Assembly: GCA_031553035.1 (NCBI GenBank)
Contig: JAVBLY010000006.1
Coordinates: 491,061-555,060 of the forward strand
From: JAVBLY01 sp031553035
Lineage (GTDB): Bacteria > Bacillota > Clostridia > Peptostreptococcales > Anaerovoracaceae
Direction: 5' to 3'
Length of the DNA: 64,000 nt
In this document: in pieces, positions 1 through 9,310 of the stretch
Position numbering within the stretch: position 1 is the first letter of the stretch
Layout: the number at the start of each line of letters is the position of its first letter
Translations under genes and position numbers: made by a program
Notes under the pieces: model-generated
Told to the model about the DNA's origin: nothing
What the model saw: only the letters and a program-made list of their open reading frames with translations
Databases searched by the model: none

Positions 1-296
1 GTCTGATATCCGAAAGAGGGAGGCGTTCCCGGGGATTGTTATTTAAAAGAAATTGTATTCTCAGTATAATTTTGGAAAAGCAGTACACTGTATACAAGTC
101 TTGTGCTAATTGGTGTGTTATGTTTATAACTATTGAAATCTAACTGTAGAGTATGCTGTGACGAAAAAGTTCAAACAACCACAAGCATTGCAGTTAAGCA
201 ATTTGACCCGTGAGGTATTATTCAGATATATATAAGTGTTAATAATATAACATAATTGTGAAGAAAAAGATTATTCTCAAAATTTAGAATATTGCC

Positions 297-393
297 TTGT
301 ATTATTCCATTACTGATGTATAATTAGGTGGTCGCGAAATTAATTGGTTTTTCGCACAGCCGTTTAATAGCGTTATTATCTTATCTAGCGGCT
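297..393 (+). promoter_or_regulatory. Probable promoter and structured 5' leader of nhaC-patA
   Basis: A TATAAT box at 319-324 lies 16 bp downstream of TTGTAT (297-302), so transcription would start near 331 and leave a leader of about 110 nt. The leader can fold two hairpins: GCGAAA/TTTCGC (334-339 with 350-355) and AGCCG/CGGCT (358-362 with 389-393). The -35 match is poor. No riboswitch class is recognisable. The remaining 296 bases at the window start show no gene I can support. Confidence 0.4.
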
Positions 394-441
394 AATCTAT
401 TTTTTTATTTTATTTTTTTATTTTAAAGGAGGAATTATCTT

Positions 442-2058
442 ATGGATGCAGGATTTTGGTCAGTCGTTCCACCGCTATTGACTATCATACTCGCCATCGC
501 AACAAAGGAAGTATTGCTTTCATTGTTCATCGGCGTGTTCACGGGCAGTTTGATCATATCAAACTGGAATCCGCTCGGCGCACTTCAGGAAATGGTAACT
601 TTACTTGTCGGTGGTTATACCGATGATGAAGAATTTGTTATTTCGGGTGCACTGACAGACCCATGGAACGTAGAGGTACTTATTATCTGTACGATGCTGG
701 GAGGACTTATTGGTTTAATGGTACGTTCAGGCGGATCAAAGGCTTTTGGGGATCTGCTGATGACAAAGATCAAAACCAAAAAAGGGGCTCAGACTACTAC
801 TTGGTTAATCGGACTTTTAATTTTCTTTGATGATTATTTTAACGCACTGACAAACGGTGCTATCATGAGACCTGTTTCAGACAAATACGGTATCTCAAGA
901 GAAAAACTTTCATACATCATAGATTCAACTTCAGTAGGTATCTGTTTGATCGTGCCTATCTCAAGCTGGGTTGCTTTCATTTGCTCACTGATTGGTGAAA
1001 GTTATGCGAAAGCCGGAATGTCAGATGTTGACCCATTCAAGACTTTCGTAATGACAATTCCATACAACTATTATGCTATTCTTTCCATCGTAATGGTTAT
1101 AGTAGTAATAATTACAGGTATGGATTTCGGACCAATGGCTAAAGCAGAAAGAAGAACTAAGGAAACCGGCGAGCTTTGCGACAAGACATTCAGCGGCGGA
1201 GACTCTGATGACGATGATTTCTCATCGATTGAACCTCAGAATGGTAAAGCCAACGATCTTCTGGCTCCGATCATTCTTCTTATCGTACTTGCATTTACTT
1301 TCATGCTGTATACCGGCGGATTCTTCGGAAACTGGGATCTGATGGATGCCATCAATAACATGGACGGCATGCTAGCTCTGGTATATGCAGTTTCACTTTC
1401 AGTAATATTTGCTATCGTCTTCTATGCTATCAAGAGACTTTCGACCATAAGAGATTCACTTGCTGCTTTCATCACAGGAACAAAGTCAATGATTTTTGTA
1501 ATCATACTTCTGTCCTTTGCATGGAGCATCGGCGGCGTATGCGATGCACTTGGAACAGCTGACTATGTAGGTTCACTGTTTGCGTCAAGCATACCCCCAT
1601 TCCTCGTACCGCTTATCATATTCGCATTCTCATGCGCAATGACATTCTCAACTGGTGCATCATGGGGAACATTCGCTATCATGCTTCCGCTGGCTATTCC
1701 AATCGCTATCCAGATGGACGTAAGCGTACTTGCCTGTATCACAGCAGTAATCGGCGGCGGCGGTTTCGGAAACCACTGTTCACCTCTTGCAGATACAGCT
1801 ATCCTTTCATCAGCTTCATCAAATATCAGACATACAGACCATATAAAGACACAGATACCTTACTCGGTAACTTGTGCACTTTGTGCTTGCGTCGGTTATG
1901 TACTCTCCGGATTCCTTGATAACCCAATCATTCCGCTTCTGGCTACACTTGGAACATTCCTGGTTGCAGTAATAATCCTGAGCAGACTTTTCGGAGAAAA
2001 GAAATATAATGTTGATAAGCTTGATTCCGGCTCAAGCGATGCCGGATCGGCTTCATAA
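442..2058 (+). CDS. nhaC: Na+/H+ antiporter NhaC family protein
   Basis: A 538-residue polytopic membrane protein of the NhaC family, which typically exchanges sodium and protons, sometimes with an organic substrate. Hydrophobic helices run through the whole length, with an acidic cytoplasmic stretch near residues 250-262. The family-typical FFDDYFNALTNGAIMRP segment and the later GNHCSPLADTAILSS segment are both present. AAAGGAGG precedes the ATG. It is followed 45 bp later by the aminotransferase gene and is divergent in function but adjacent to the ornithine operon; NhaC genes are known neighbours of ora/ort clusters in clostridia. I infer a role in ornithine uptake or in ion balance during ornithine fermentation; the substrate cannot be read from sequence. 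Confidence 0.9.
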   Translation: MDAGFWSVVPPLLTIILAIATKEVLLSLFIGVFTGSLIISNWNPLGALQEMVTLLVGGYTDDEEFVISGALTDPWNVEVLIICTMLGGLIGLMVRSGGSKAFGDLLMTKIKTKKGAQTTTWLIGLLIFFDDYFNALTNGAIMRPVSDKYGISREKLSYIIDSTSVGICLIVPISSWVAFICSLIGESYAKAGMSDVDPFKTFVMTIPYNYYAILSIVMVIVVIITGMDFGPMAKAERRTKETGELCDKTFSGGDSDDDDFSSIEPQNGKANDLLAPIILLIVLAFTFMLYTGGFFGNWDLMDAINNMDGMLALVYAVSLSVIFAIVFYAIKRLSTIRDSLAAFITGTKSMIFVIILLSFAWSIGGVCDALGTADYVGSLFASSIPPFLVPLIIFAFSCAMTFSTGASWGTFAIMLPLAIPIAIQMDVSVLACITAVIGGGGFGNHCSPLADTAILSSASSNIRHTDHIKTQIPYSVTCALCACVGYVLSGFLDNPIIPLLATLGTFLVAVIILSRLFGEKKYNVDKLDSGSSDAGSAS

Positions 2059-2103
2059 GTTATATCTAAAGGCACTCAAAAGATTCTTTAGGAGGTATAA
2101 AGA

Positions 2104-3456
2104 ATGAGAAAAAGTTTTGATGATGTATTAGCTTATACTGAGAAGGCGCTTGGTTGGATCGAAGCGCAGGCAATAGAAGGAAAAGAGCAGGCAGATTTTC
2201 TCGATGAAGTAGCGGAAAACTACGGAAGTCACATCAACCCGGGTTTCCTCGAGTACAGAAAAGCAGCAGGCGGCGACGCTCTTGCTCTCGAGTGGAAAGC
2301 TGAAGGCGACCACTTCTGGGACATCCAGGGTCGTGAATATATCGACTGCCTCGGCGGATTCGGCGTATACAACTGCGGACACAGAAACCCCACAGTAGTA
2401 AAAGCTGTATTAGACCAGATCGCAAAACAGCCGTTATCAAGTGCTGAGCTCGTAGATGCCAACAGAGCACTGCTCGCAAGGATCCTTGCAGACGTCACAC
2501 CTGGAGACCTGAAGTATACATTCTTCACAAGTTCCGGTACTGAAGCAATCGAATCAGCAATCAAGTTCTCTGCTCTTTCAACAGGAAGACATCACTTCAT
2601 CGCATTTGAAGGCGACTTCCACGGAAAGACTCACGGTTCACTTTCAATGACGGCTAAATCAGATTACAGACAGCCGTTCCTTCCCCTACTTCAGGGAACA
2701 AGACATGTCAAGTTCGGTGATTTGGACATGCTGAGAAAGACTGTAGAAGTTATGGATTATGTAGGAGAACTTCCTGCTGCTATCATCTTCGAACCTATCC
2801 AGGGCGAAAATGGTATAATCATTCCGCCGGATGATTTCATCCCCGGAATCAGAGAGATCTGTGACGAATATGGAATCATGATGGTTGCTGATGAAGTACA
2901 GGCCGGTATGGGACGTACAGGTACATTATTTGCAGTTGATTACAATGATGTAGCTCCTGACATCCTCTGTCTTGCAAAAGCTCTTGGCGGCGGAGTTATG
3001 CCTATAAGTGCTTGCGTATGTACAGAAGAAGCGTTCAAGGGAATGTTCCCAAATCCGCTTCTCCATAGCACAACAACAGGCGGAAGCCCCACAGCTACAG
3101 CAGCAGCAATCGCTTGCTTCAACGTTATGCTCAAGGAAGATCTTCCTGGCAAATCAAAGAGAGCCGGCGAATTGTTCACAGAAGGTCTTACGGCAGTAAT
3201 GAAGAAGTATCCGAAGCTGATGACAGACGTCAGAGGCAGAGGCTTATTCATGGCAATGGAATTCGTTGACGGTGACATGGGCTACGAGGTAGTTTATGAA
3301 ATGTTCAATAGAAAAGTCCTGGTATCAGGATCACTGATCAATGCCAAGACAATCAGAGTTGAGCCGCCTCTAACCATTTCAGATGACCACATCAAGCATG
3401 CAATCGAAGTTATCGATGAATCATGTGCGGTAGTTTACAAGAAGCATAACTTCTAA
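2104..3456 (+). CDS. patA: Putrescine aminotransferase-like class III aminotransferase
   Basis: A 450-residue PLP-dependent class III aminotransferase that tracks E. coli PatA (YgjG) over its whole length, including HINPGFLEYRK near the N-terminus, the DEVQAGMGRTG segment and NAKTIRVEPPLT near the end. The PLP lysine should be K292 in LCLAKALGGG. PatA moves the amino group of putrescine (or cadaverine) to 2-oxoglutarate. GGAGG stands 7 bases before the start. It follows nhaC by 45 bp and ends in a strong terminator, so the two probably form an operon. With the ornithine decarboxylase at 43032 it would make a putrescine route; ornithine itself is a possible alternative substrate. Confidence 0.85.
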   Translation: MRKSFDDVLAYTEKALGWIEAQAIEGKEQADFLDEVAENYGSHINPGFLEYRKAAGGDALALEWKAEGDHFWDIQGREYIDCLGGFGVYNCGHRNPTVVKAVLDQIAKQPLSSAELVDANRALLARILADVTPGDLKYTFFTSSGTEAIESAIKFSALSTGRHHFIAFEGDFHGKTHGSLSMTAKSDYRQPFLPLLQGTRHVKFGDLDMLRKTVEVMDYVGELPAAIIFEPIQGENGIIIPPDDFIPGIREICDEYGIMMVADEVQAGMGRTGTLFAVDYNDVAPDILCLAKALGGGVMPISACVCTEEAFKGMFPNPLLHSTTTGGSPTATAAAIACFNVMLKEDLPGKSKRAGELFTEGLTAVMKKYPKLMTDVRGRGLFMAMEFVDGDMGYEVVYEMFNRKVLVSGSLINAKTIRVEPPLTISDDHIKHAIEVIDESCAVVYKKHNF

Positions 3457-3487
3457 GATCTAGAGTTAGATTTCTTAAACAAAACAG

Positions 3488-3520
3488 GACGGCCCAAAAC
3501 GAAAGTTTTGGGCCGTCTTT
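3488..3520 (+). terminator. Rho-independent terminator after patA
   Basis: A perfect 13-bp stem (GACGGCCCAAAAC with its complement) closes on a GAAA tetraloop and is followed by TTT. It lies between the convergent patA and GlmL-like genes and could act in both directions, since the other side starts with A residues that become U on the minus strand. Confidence 0.9.
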
Positions 3521-3581
3521 ATGGTTCTGCATAAATAGAAAATACCATGCATTATTTAATAATCTGATCTAAAATATGAAA

Positions 3582-4979
3582 TTAGTTAAATATTCTGTGT
3601 TGAAGGCTTTTCTCAAGGAAATATAATGCAGCATTTCCATGAGCCTTGGAGAGGACTCCCAGAGATGCCATTATATAATCGTTGTCGATGAGGATCTCGG
3701 CATTTTCTTTTGGAAAAAGCAGCATGCCGTTTTCATTATGTTCTGCAATAGCTTTGAGCATTTCCAGACGGTGGGGAAGCCTCGTAAGAGCTCCGCCGGT
3801 CCCGATTATATACTTGATCTGCGTCAGATCCTTTCCTTCCGCAAGCGTGTTTCTACCGGAAGGTCCGTAAACATAACGCAAATGACCGGCGTGTCTTTCT
3901 GTCGCGACTATGGCGGCTTCCCGGGCTAGTCGTTCCACAAATTCAAGTTCCATGTTCGTTTTGGGAACAGCTCTATATGTCTCCTTCACAGCAGCAATTG
4001 AAAATCCAAGTTCATCCTCCAGCTTTTCTGCACCTATAATATCGATAAGATTATCCATGTTTACATATACGCCAAGATCACCTTCCACTGTTCTCTTTGC
4101 CTTCGGCTCCGGACTGACCAGGATTCTGGATATCTCTTCCGTACCTTCGGTGACAGAATGAAGGTCGGTGGTTGCACCGCCGACATCCAAAATCATAAGA
4201 TCACCCAGATGATCATAAAGCAGTTTCGCACATTCCATTACCGCGCCCGGAGTGGGGATGATAGGTCCGTTTACCAGATCCCTCACATGTTCCATGCCCG
4301 GGGCCTGGGTTATGTGGTCTTCGAATGCATCCTGAATTATTCTTCTTGCAGGCTCCACATTCAGTTCGTCAATCTTGGGATAGACATTCTCCACAATATA
4401 AATAGGGGCTTTACTGTCTTCAAAAATCAATCTGATCTCGTCCTGATTTTCCACATTACCTGCATATATAACTGGAATGGAAAGATCCAGGGATCTTATC
4501 ATCTCAGCGTTATATATTGCTGTGTCTCTTTCTCCGTAATCCACACCTCCCGCAATCATGATAAGATTGGGGCGGATTTCCTTGATTTTGGCTAGATCAG
4601 TTCTTCTCAGCTTACCTGCGGTCACCTGGTGGATGATTGCACCGGCGCCCAGAGCCGCTTCCTTGGCTGCTTTGGCAGTCATATCATAAACAAGTCCGTG
4701 GACCGTCATTTTAAGGCCTCCGGCTGCGCTGGATGTGGCTAGCATTTCATCATATTCGATTTTATCCACGCCTTTGTTTTTGCAAAGATCGTCAATAGCA
4801 CCGTTAAGACCGATCCTCACATCACCCTCGAGCACAGAAGTGGGGGCCTGCCCCTGCCCGTAAAAGGCAGGGGCACCGGTTTTTACTTCAGTGAATGCAT
4901 TTACCAGTGTGGTTGTGGAACCGATTTCGGCAACCAGCACATCGATCTTTTTATTTGTCACTTCTTTTTTGTCAGCCAC
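3582..4979 (-). CDS. GlmL/MutL-related ornithine degradation protein
   Basis: A 465-residue ASKHA-fold protein of the MutL/GlmL family, found beside B12-dependent mutases and thought to protect or reactivate them. The phosphate-binding motif AEIGSTTTLVNAF is near the start and LMILDVGGATTDLHS is in the middle. I place the start at a GTG (4977-4979) because GAAGGAG lies 6 nt upstream and this gives an 8-nt overlap with the oraE stop; an upstream ATG at 5051 would bury 24 extra non-family residues inside oraE. Last gene of the ord-oraE operon. A role as OraSE reactivase is inferred from family and position. Confidence 0.88.
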   Translation of the reverse strand: MADKKEVTNKKIDVLVAEIGSTTTLVNAFTEVKTGAPAFYGQGQAPTSVLEGDVRIGLNGAIDDLCKNKGVDKIEYDEMLATSSAAGGLKMTVHGLVYDMTAKAAKEAALGAGAIIHQVTAGKLRRTDLAKIKEIRPNLIMIAGGVDYGERDTAIYNAEMIRSLDLSIPVIYAGNVENQDEIRLIFEDSKAPIYIVENVYPKIDELNVEPARRIIQDAFEDHITQAPGMEHVRDLVNGPIIPTPGAVMECAKLLYDHLGDLMILDVGGATTDLHSVTEGTEEISRILVSPEPKAKRTVEGDLGVYVNMDNLIDIIGAEKLEDELGFSIAAVKETYRAVPKTNMELEFVERLAREAAIVATERHAGHLRYVYGPSGRNTLAEGKDLTQIKYIIGTGGALTRLPHRLEMLKAIAEHNENGMLLFPKENAEILIDNDYIMASLGVLSKAHGNAALYFLEKSLQHRIFN

Positions 4980-7185
4980 GTCTTCTCCTTCGCTCTTTGA
5001 CAAGGAATGTTGCAACATCGATACCGTGACTGTTACGTCCGAATCCGGCATCCATGCCTGCTTTTACGGCCAGCTCCGGAACGACCTGAGTTCCGCCTGC
5101 ACAGATCATGACTTTGTCTCTGATGCCTTTTTCCACGGCAAGATCGCTGATCCTCTTCATGTTCTTGTAGTGGATGTCGTCATGGCTGATGATTGTCGAA
5201 GCCAATATGGCATCGGCATTGAGCTCGACTGCTGCATCAACAAGTTTTTCTACAGGGACTGAAGTTCCGAGGTAGTGGACTTCGATGCCGAATCTTTCGA
5301 TTCCTCCGTGTTTGATGTCGATGATCTCTCTTAGACCTACCGAGTGCTCATCTTCGCCCACGGTTCCGCAGACGATCTTCATTGGGTGAGCCTCGATTTC
5401 CTCTCTGATTTCTTCATCTGAAAGAACGTGTCTTACCTCCGGGATCTTCAGTGTCGTTATGTCAACATCAAATGGGACTGTACCCTTAAGTTCTACTCTT
5501 GTGCCTTCAGCTTCCTGCATGACCTCCACATTGATGACTTCCGGATCTTCCAGATTCATTTTTTGGGCAAATTCCAGAGCAGCAACCTCGGCAACGCGTC
5601 TGTCGATGGGCAGGAACATATTGAGCATCACCGTACCGTCTGCAAGCCATTCCATTTCCGGCTTGATCAGGTTTGTATTTCTATACTTTTCATTTTCTTT
5701 CATTCGAACGTTTACATTGTCTTCTTCATCCAGTTCATCTATATAGACTATCTTGTCCGAGTCTTCCAGTGTACATCCGCCGATGAGGCTTGCCGGATCT
5801 TTAACAGCACTTTCATCGTATTGAGCCACATTATTATATCCAAAATGGGCTGTGACAGGAGCGAAATAGTCATCATCTCTTTCATATACTGATCCAAAAC
5901 CTATGCCTCCATCGGATTTTCTTGCTATTCCGTCGCCGTTACGCTCGGGATACTGCCCCGAATCCACAAAGAAACCTTCTTCGACAGCTTTGAAATATCC
6001 GCCGGTCTCTACGATTTCTTCCATAAAGAGGCAAGCTCTTTCTTTAATTTCCCGTGCATCTTCTCTGAGAGGGCCATCATCTTTAAGCTCTATCATATCC
6101 ATGAGCCCATCCATGCCTATAAGTGTCTGCTTGGCTGTGTCGCAGGCTTCGATGTTATAGATATGCCACGGCACGTTTCGACCTTCATCAGGAGTGATGG
6201 TTGACTGGATATCGGCTCTGGTCAGTTTTGATACAAGCATGTTAAGAACGTGGGTTACGGTGGCTTCTCTTGCGGAAGCTTCCATGTATTTGGTGTTCAT
6301 CTGAGCTCTCATCCTGTACTCGTCACAGAAATCCCGAAGAGCGACTGCATAGGGAAGGTCCATATATACGCATGGGGCAGGGGGAGCTGTAGGCGGAACT
6401 GTTGACAGACAGATATTGTCTTTTTTGATTCCGCATTTGACCGAGAAAAGGCTGTTTATGGCATGCTGTACTATTAATTCGGGCATGACCTTCCAGGCTT
6501 CTCTTGCCGTTGCATTGGCATTGTGCGCGCCGTCGATCTGAGCTATTTCCGCCCATGCAAGGACTTTCTTGGATTCGCATGCATCGACAAACGAGCGGAC
6601 CATGTTGATGTTTCGATAAAGGACATTATACTGTGGATCCTGGTGGGCACCGTTTATACCTTCTTCGGCAAACATTACACCGACTTCCGGTCCAGCGACT
6701 CCGGAAACATATGAGTGGTAGTTGATGGGACGGCCTACTTCTTCTTCGATGGCATCAAGGGCTTTTCTCTGGGCTCGTACCTGTTTTCTGGTGATGGGAA
6801 CTCCTCCGATGCCCTGGGGTGTACCTTCAATGAGACCGTCCATATGTGACTGACCGGCTGTACGGATGACCATGATATGATCCGCTCCGTGCCAAGCGGC
6901 CATTCTCATCCTTCTTATATCATCTTCGAAGCGGCCGGAGGCGATTTCGGTTGTGATGACCGACATTGGCTGAGGGTCGATGCCATCAAAGTATTTTGAG
7001 GAGGGGAGTCCGATGCTGTTTTTTAGGGGTTCTGCCGCATCTTTATATTCGAATGGTCCCATGTGAAGCTTGGGGGCGGGTGTTCGCCATGTCCAGCCTC
7101 TTTTCTGCGGTCTGTATTTGTCAAGATCCTTCAGGAGGTTCTCTACATCAAGTTTGACATTTTTTTCTAATTTTATATCACTCAT
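4972..7185 (-). CDS. oraE: D-ornithine 4,5-aminomutase, large (E) subunit
   Basis: A 737-residue adenosylcobalamin- and PLP-dependent mutase subunit that moves the 5-amino group of D-ornithine to C4, giving 2,4-diaminopentanoate. An N-terminal TIM-barrel-like part is followed by a C-terminal B12-binding Rossmann domain with the base-off motif DEHSVG; H614 should ligate cobalt and K625, 11 residues later, should hold PLP, the same spacing as H618/K629 in the Clostridium sticklandii enzyme. GGGAGG precedes the ATG. It overlaps the GlmL-like start by 8 nt and follows oraS by 12 nt, so expression is coupled. The C-terminus ends in a run of five arginines, partly forced by the overlap. Confidence 0.97.
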   Translation of the reverse strand: MSDIKLEKNVKLDVENLLKDLDKYRPQKRGWTWRTPAPKLHMGPFEYKDAAEPLKNSIGLPSSKYFDGIDPQPMSVITTEIASGRFEDDIRRMRMAAWHGADHIMVIRTAGQSHMDGLIEGTPQGIGGVPITRKQVRAQRKALDAIEEEVGRPINYHSYVSGVAGPEVGVMFAEEGINGAHQDPQYNVLYRNINMVRSFVDACESKKVLAWAEIAQIDGAHNANATAREAWKVMPELIVQHAINSLFSVKCGIKKDNICLSTVPPTAPPAPCVYMDLPYAVALRDFCDEYRMRAQMNTKYMEASAREATVTHVLNMLVSKLTRADIQSTITPDEGRNVPWHIYNIEACDTAKQTLIGMDGLMDMIELKDDGPLREDAREIKERACLFMEEIVETGGYFKAVEEGFFVDSGQYPERNGDGIARKSDGGIGFGSVYERDDDYFAPVTAHFGYNNVAQYDESAVKDPASLIGGCTLEDSDKIVYIDELDEEDNVNVRMKENEKYRNTNLIKPEMEWLADGTVMLNMFLPIDRRVAEVAALEFAQKMNLEDPEVINVEVMQEAEGTRVELKGTVPFDVDITTLKIPEVRHVLSDEEIREEIEAHPMKIVCGTVGEDEHSVGLREIIDIKHGGIERFGIEVHYLGTSVPVEKLVDAAVELNADAILASTIISHDDIHYKNMKRISDLAVEKGIRDKVMICAGGTQVVPELAVKAGMDAGFGRNSHGIDVATFLVKERRRRRG

Positions 7186-7197
7186 TTTATTACCTCC

Positions 7198-7554
7198 CTA
7201 TTTCTTGAATGCCTGAGCTACTTCATCCCATCCTTCGCCGCCTGCCAGAAGCCGGGACGATTCTCTGATGGAAATGTCTCTCATTTTCGATAACTTATAT
7301 ACTACATGGCCTGCGCCTTTGCCCATGAGTCCACGGTCAATGCATCCTTCGACGATGGGTTTGGTATCAAGTGAGGATACTCCCATTCTCAGCAAAACCG
7401 AACGCTCGATTGAGGGAGAGGTATTCTTCTGACCCAGATCTACCAGGGGATCAACTACTTGCTCCGTAACTGCCCAGAAATGTTGGTAAAGTTCTTCGTC
7501 GGACATGTTTGCAATATGTTTTCTGCGATTACTAAAATCATCTGCTCGTTTCAT
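7198..7554 (-). CDS. oraS: D-ornithine 4,5-aminomutase, small (S) subunit
   Basis: A 118-residue protein matching OraS in length and in its position directly before oraE. OraS is needed for stability and activity of the OraSE complex and carries no cofactor of its own. It starts MKRADDFSNRRKHI, typical for the family. The oraE ribosome-binding site overlaps the last bases of this gene. Gap to ortB is 12 nt. Confidence 0.95.
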   Translation of the reverse strand: MKRADDFSNRRKHIANMSDEELYQHFWAVTEQVVDPLVDLGQKNTSPSIERSVLLRMGVSSLDTKPIVEGCIDRGLMGKGAGHVVYKLSKMRDISIRESSRLLAGGEGWDEVAQAFKK

Positions 7555-7566
7555 AGTGTTCTCCTT

Positions 7567-8970
7567 CTATAATTTCGAAATAACTTCTCTGACAAAACCC
7601 GGCGTTTTCTGTGTTTCTTCCGCCAGAAATTCTATATCTTTATCTGTGGGTTTGCCGTCAATTGAGCCGACAGCGGTCTTGATCAGCGAGCTTCGCATGT
7701 GATCAAGGTCCTGGTCTTTGACTCTGATATCACTGCTTTTTGCGGGAAGTATGATATTGGTTCCGGGTATCTCTTCGTCGGGATTTCCGAATTTGATGTC
7801 GATGCCGTTTTCCCTCGCGAAAGAAAGCTGGGGCTGAACATGTTTGCCCGCACCTGTATATTCAGTTTCCTGCACTACTATGATCTCATCTTCCTTCATA
7901 TCCTGAGCCAGGGCAAATGCCGCAGCAAGGGAGGTGTTCCCCGCAGGCCCTTTCTCCAGGCCTTCAAGGCTGGCAAGAGCTTCCGTTATGTAGAAGACCG
8001 TGCCCTGGGCAATAGTCACATATCGGTCCATGTATCTTAACGGTCTTGCTGCCGATCTTGGGACGTCCGACCTGTCGGGATTCACTGAAAAAGGGACACC
8101 GAATCCTGTGTGACCGGTTGTAAAGCTCTTGTGGTTGAAATCGTGATCCGAAGCCATATGAAGACCGGTTAGATCTACGGATGCTCCGATGACTTTGGAT
8201 TTTGCTCCGGCTTTTCGGAGGCCTCTTGCTGTTCCGGTAAGATTACCTCCGCCTGCCTGTGTGCAGACTACGGCCTCCGGGTCCTTGCCGTGCTTTTCAC
8301 GAAACTGCATGGCAAGCTCATATCCCAATGTCTCAACTCCTGCAATACCAAACGGGGTATAGAGAGATGCATTGAAGTAGCCTGTTTCTTCAAGTAGCAG
8401 GAGAAACTTGTAGAAAAGTTCCGGTCCGACTGTCAATTGAACGACTTCAGCTCCCAGAGCTTCGCATTTTCGGGCTTTTTCAATTATTTCCGGCTGCCCT
8501 ATGCCTTTGCTGTCATAACATTCCTGAACAACTATGCATTTCAGACCTTTCATCGCCGCCTGTGAAGCCACACCGGCACCGTAGTTGCCGCTTGTGGCAG
8601 TGACGACTCCCTTGAATCCCAGTCTCTTTGCATGATAAACGGAATTTGCGGCGCGTCTGGCCTTAAAGCTGCCGGATGGATTCGTGGCTTCATCCTTGAT
8701 GAATATCCTTGCACCATAACCGGGCTTTGAATTTTTTCTGGCAAGTGCAGTCATATTATGAAGCTCCAGAATGGGAGTGTCTCCCACATGGGCTGCTCTT
8801 TGGATCTTCTGCATTTCTTCAAGTGAGTATCCTGTTTCCCGCATCATTCCTTCGTAATCGAATGCTATTGAGCCGCTTTCGAAGATCGAGTAGTCGATGC
8901 CCACGGATTTTTTCATTATTTCGCCTTTTCGTGCCATTACGGAGGTATAGTCATTTGCAATAGTCATCAT
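7567..8970 (-). CDS. ortB: 2-amino-4-ketopentanoate thiolase, beta subunit
   Basis: A 467-residue PLP enzyme of the threonine synthase/tryptophan synthase-beta fold. With OrtA it cleaves 2-amino-4-ketopentanoate with CoA into acetyl-CoA and alanine. The PLP lysine should be K103 in GSFKARRAAN; the glycine-rich phosphate loop QAGGGNLTG follows later. The start ATG overlaps the ortA stop (ATGA), and GGAGGT is 5 nt upstream; a second ATG three bases on is equally possible. Confidence 0.96.
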   Translation of the reverse strand: MMTIANDYTSVMARKGEIMKKSVGIDYSIFESGSIAFDYEGMMRETGYSLEEMQKIQRAAHVGDTPILELHNMTALARKNSKPGYGARIFIKDEATNPSGSFKARRAANSVYHAKRLGFKGVVTATSGNYGAGVASQAAMKGLKCIVVQECYDSKGIGQPEIIEKARKCEALGAEVVQLTVGPELFYKFLLLLEETGYFNASLYTPFGIAGVETLGYELAMQFREKHGKDPEAVVCTQAGGGNLTGTARGLRKAGAKSKVIGASVDLTGLHMASDHDFNHKSFTTGHTGFGVPFSVNPDRSDVPRSAARPLRYMDRYVTIAQGTVFYITEALASLEGLEKGPAGNTSLAAAFALAQDMKEDEIIVVQETEYTGAGKHVQPQLSFARENGIDIKFGNPDEEIPGTNIILPAKSSDIRVKDQDLDHMRSSLIKTAVGSIDGKPTDKDIEFLAEETQKTPGFVREVISKL

Positions 8971-9266
8971 TCAACACCTCCGAACAGTTCTTCTCTTACC
9001 TGGATGTTGATCTTAAGAAGCTCCGGTACAAAATCGCCGTAATTCAGCTCGTAGACCGGGTCTGCCGAAACTAATCTGCCGGTTTCTATCCTTCCTGTTC
9101 TGGTTCTGACCTTCACTGCTTCTCCTAATGATGCGTCATCCTGAAGGAATCCTTTGATCCACATGATAAGAGGAACTTTTTGAGTATCTTCCGGTACCTG
9201 AGGTGCCCGCTCGCCGGGCTTCAGTATCGTTCGCTCTATTTGGACCCATTCTCCTTTTTTTATCAT
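8967..9266 (-). CDS. ortA: 2-amino-4-ketopentanoate thiolase, alpha subunit
   Basis: A 99-residue protein of the OrtA family, the small partner of OrtB. The length, the MIKKGEWVQIERTIL start and the position between ord and ortB all fit. A GAGAGG site lies 7 nt before the ATG. Its 3' end overlaps ortB by 4 nt, so the two subunits are translationally coupled. Confidence 0.94.
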   Translation of the reverse strand: MIKKGEWVQIERTILKPGERAPQVPEDTQKVPLIMWIKGFLQDDASLGEAVKVRTRTGRIETGRLVSADPVYELNYGDFVPELLKINIQVREELFGGVE

Positions 9267-9310
9267 CTTTCGAACCTCTCTGTTGCTCTCATTTCCTACA
9301 ACACTGTTTA

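Noticed and set aside
1..441. Lysine-type or other known riboswitch before nhaC
   Set aside because: Hairpins are present, but none of the conserved cores of known riboswitches can be read.
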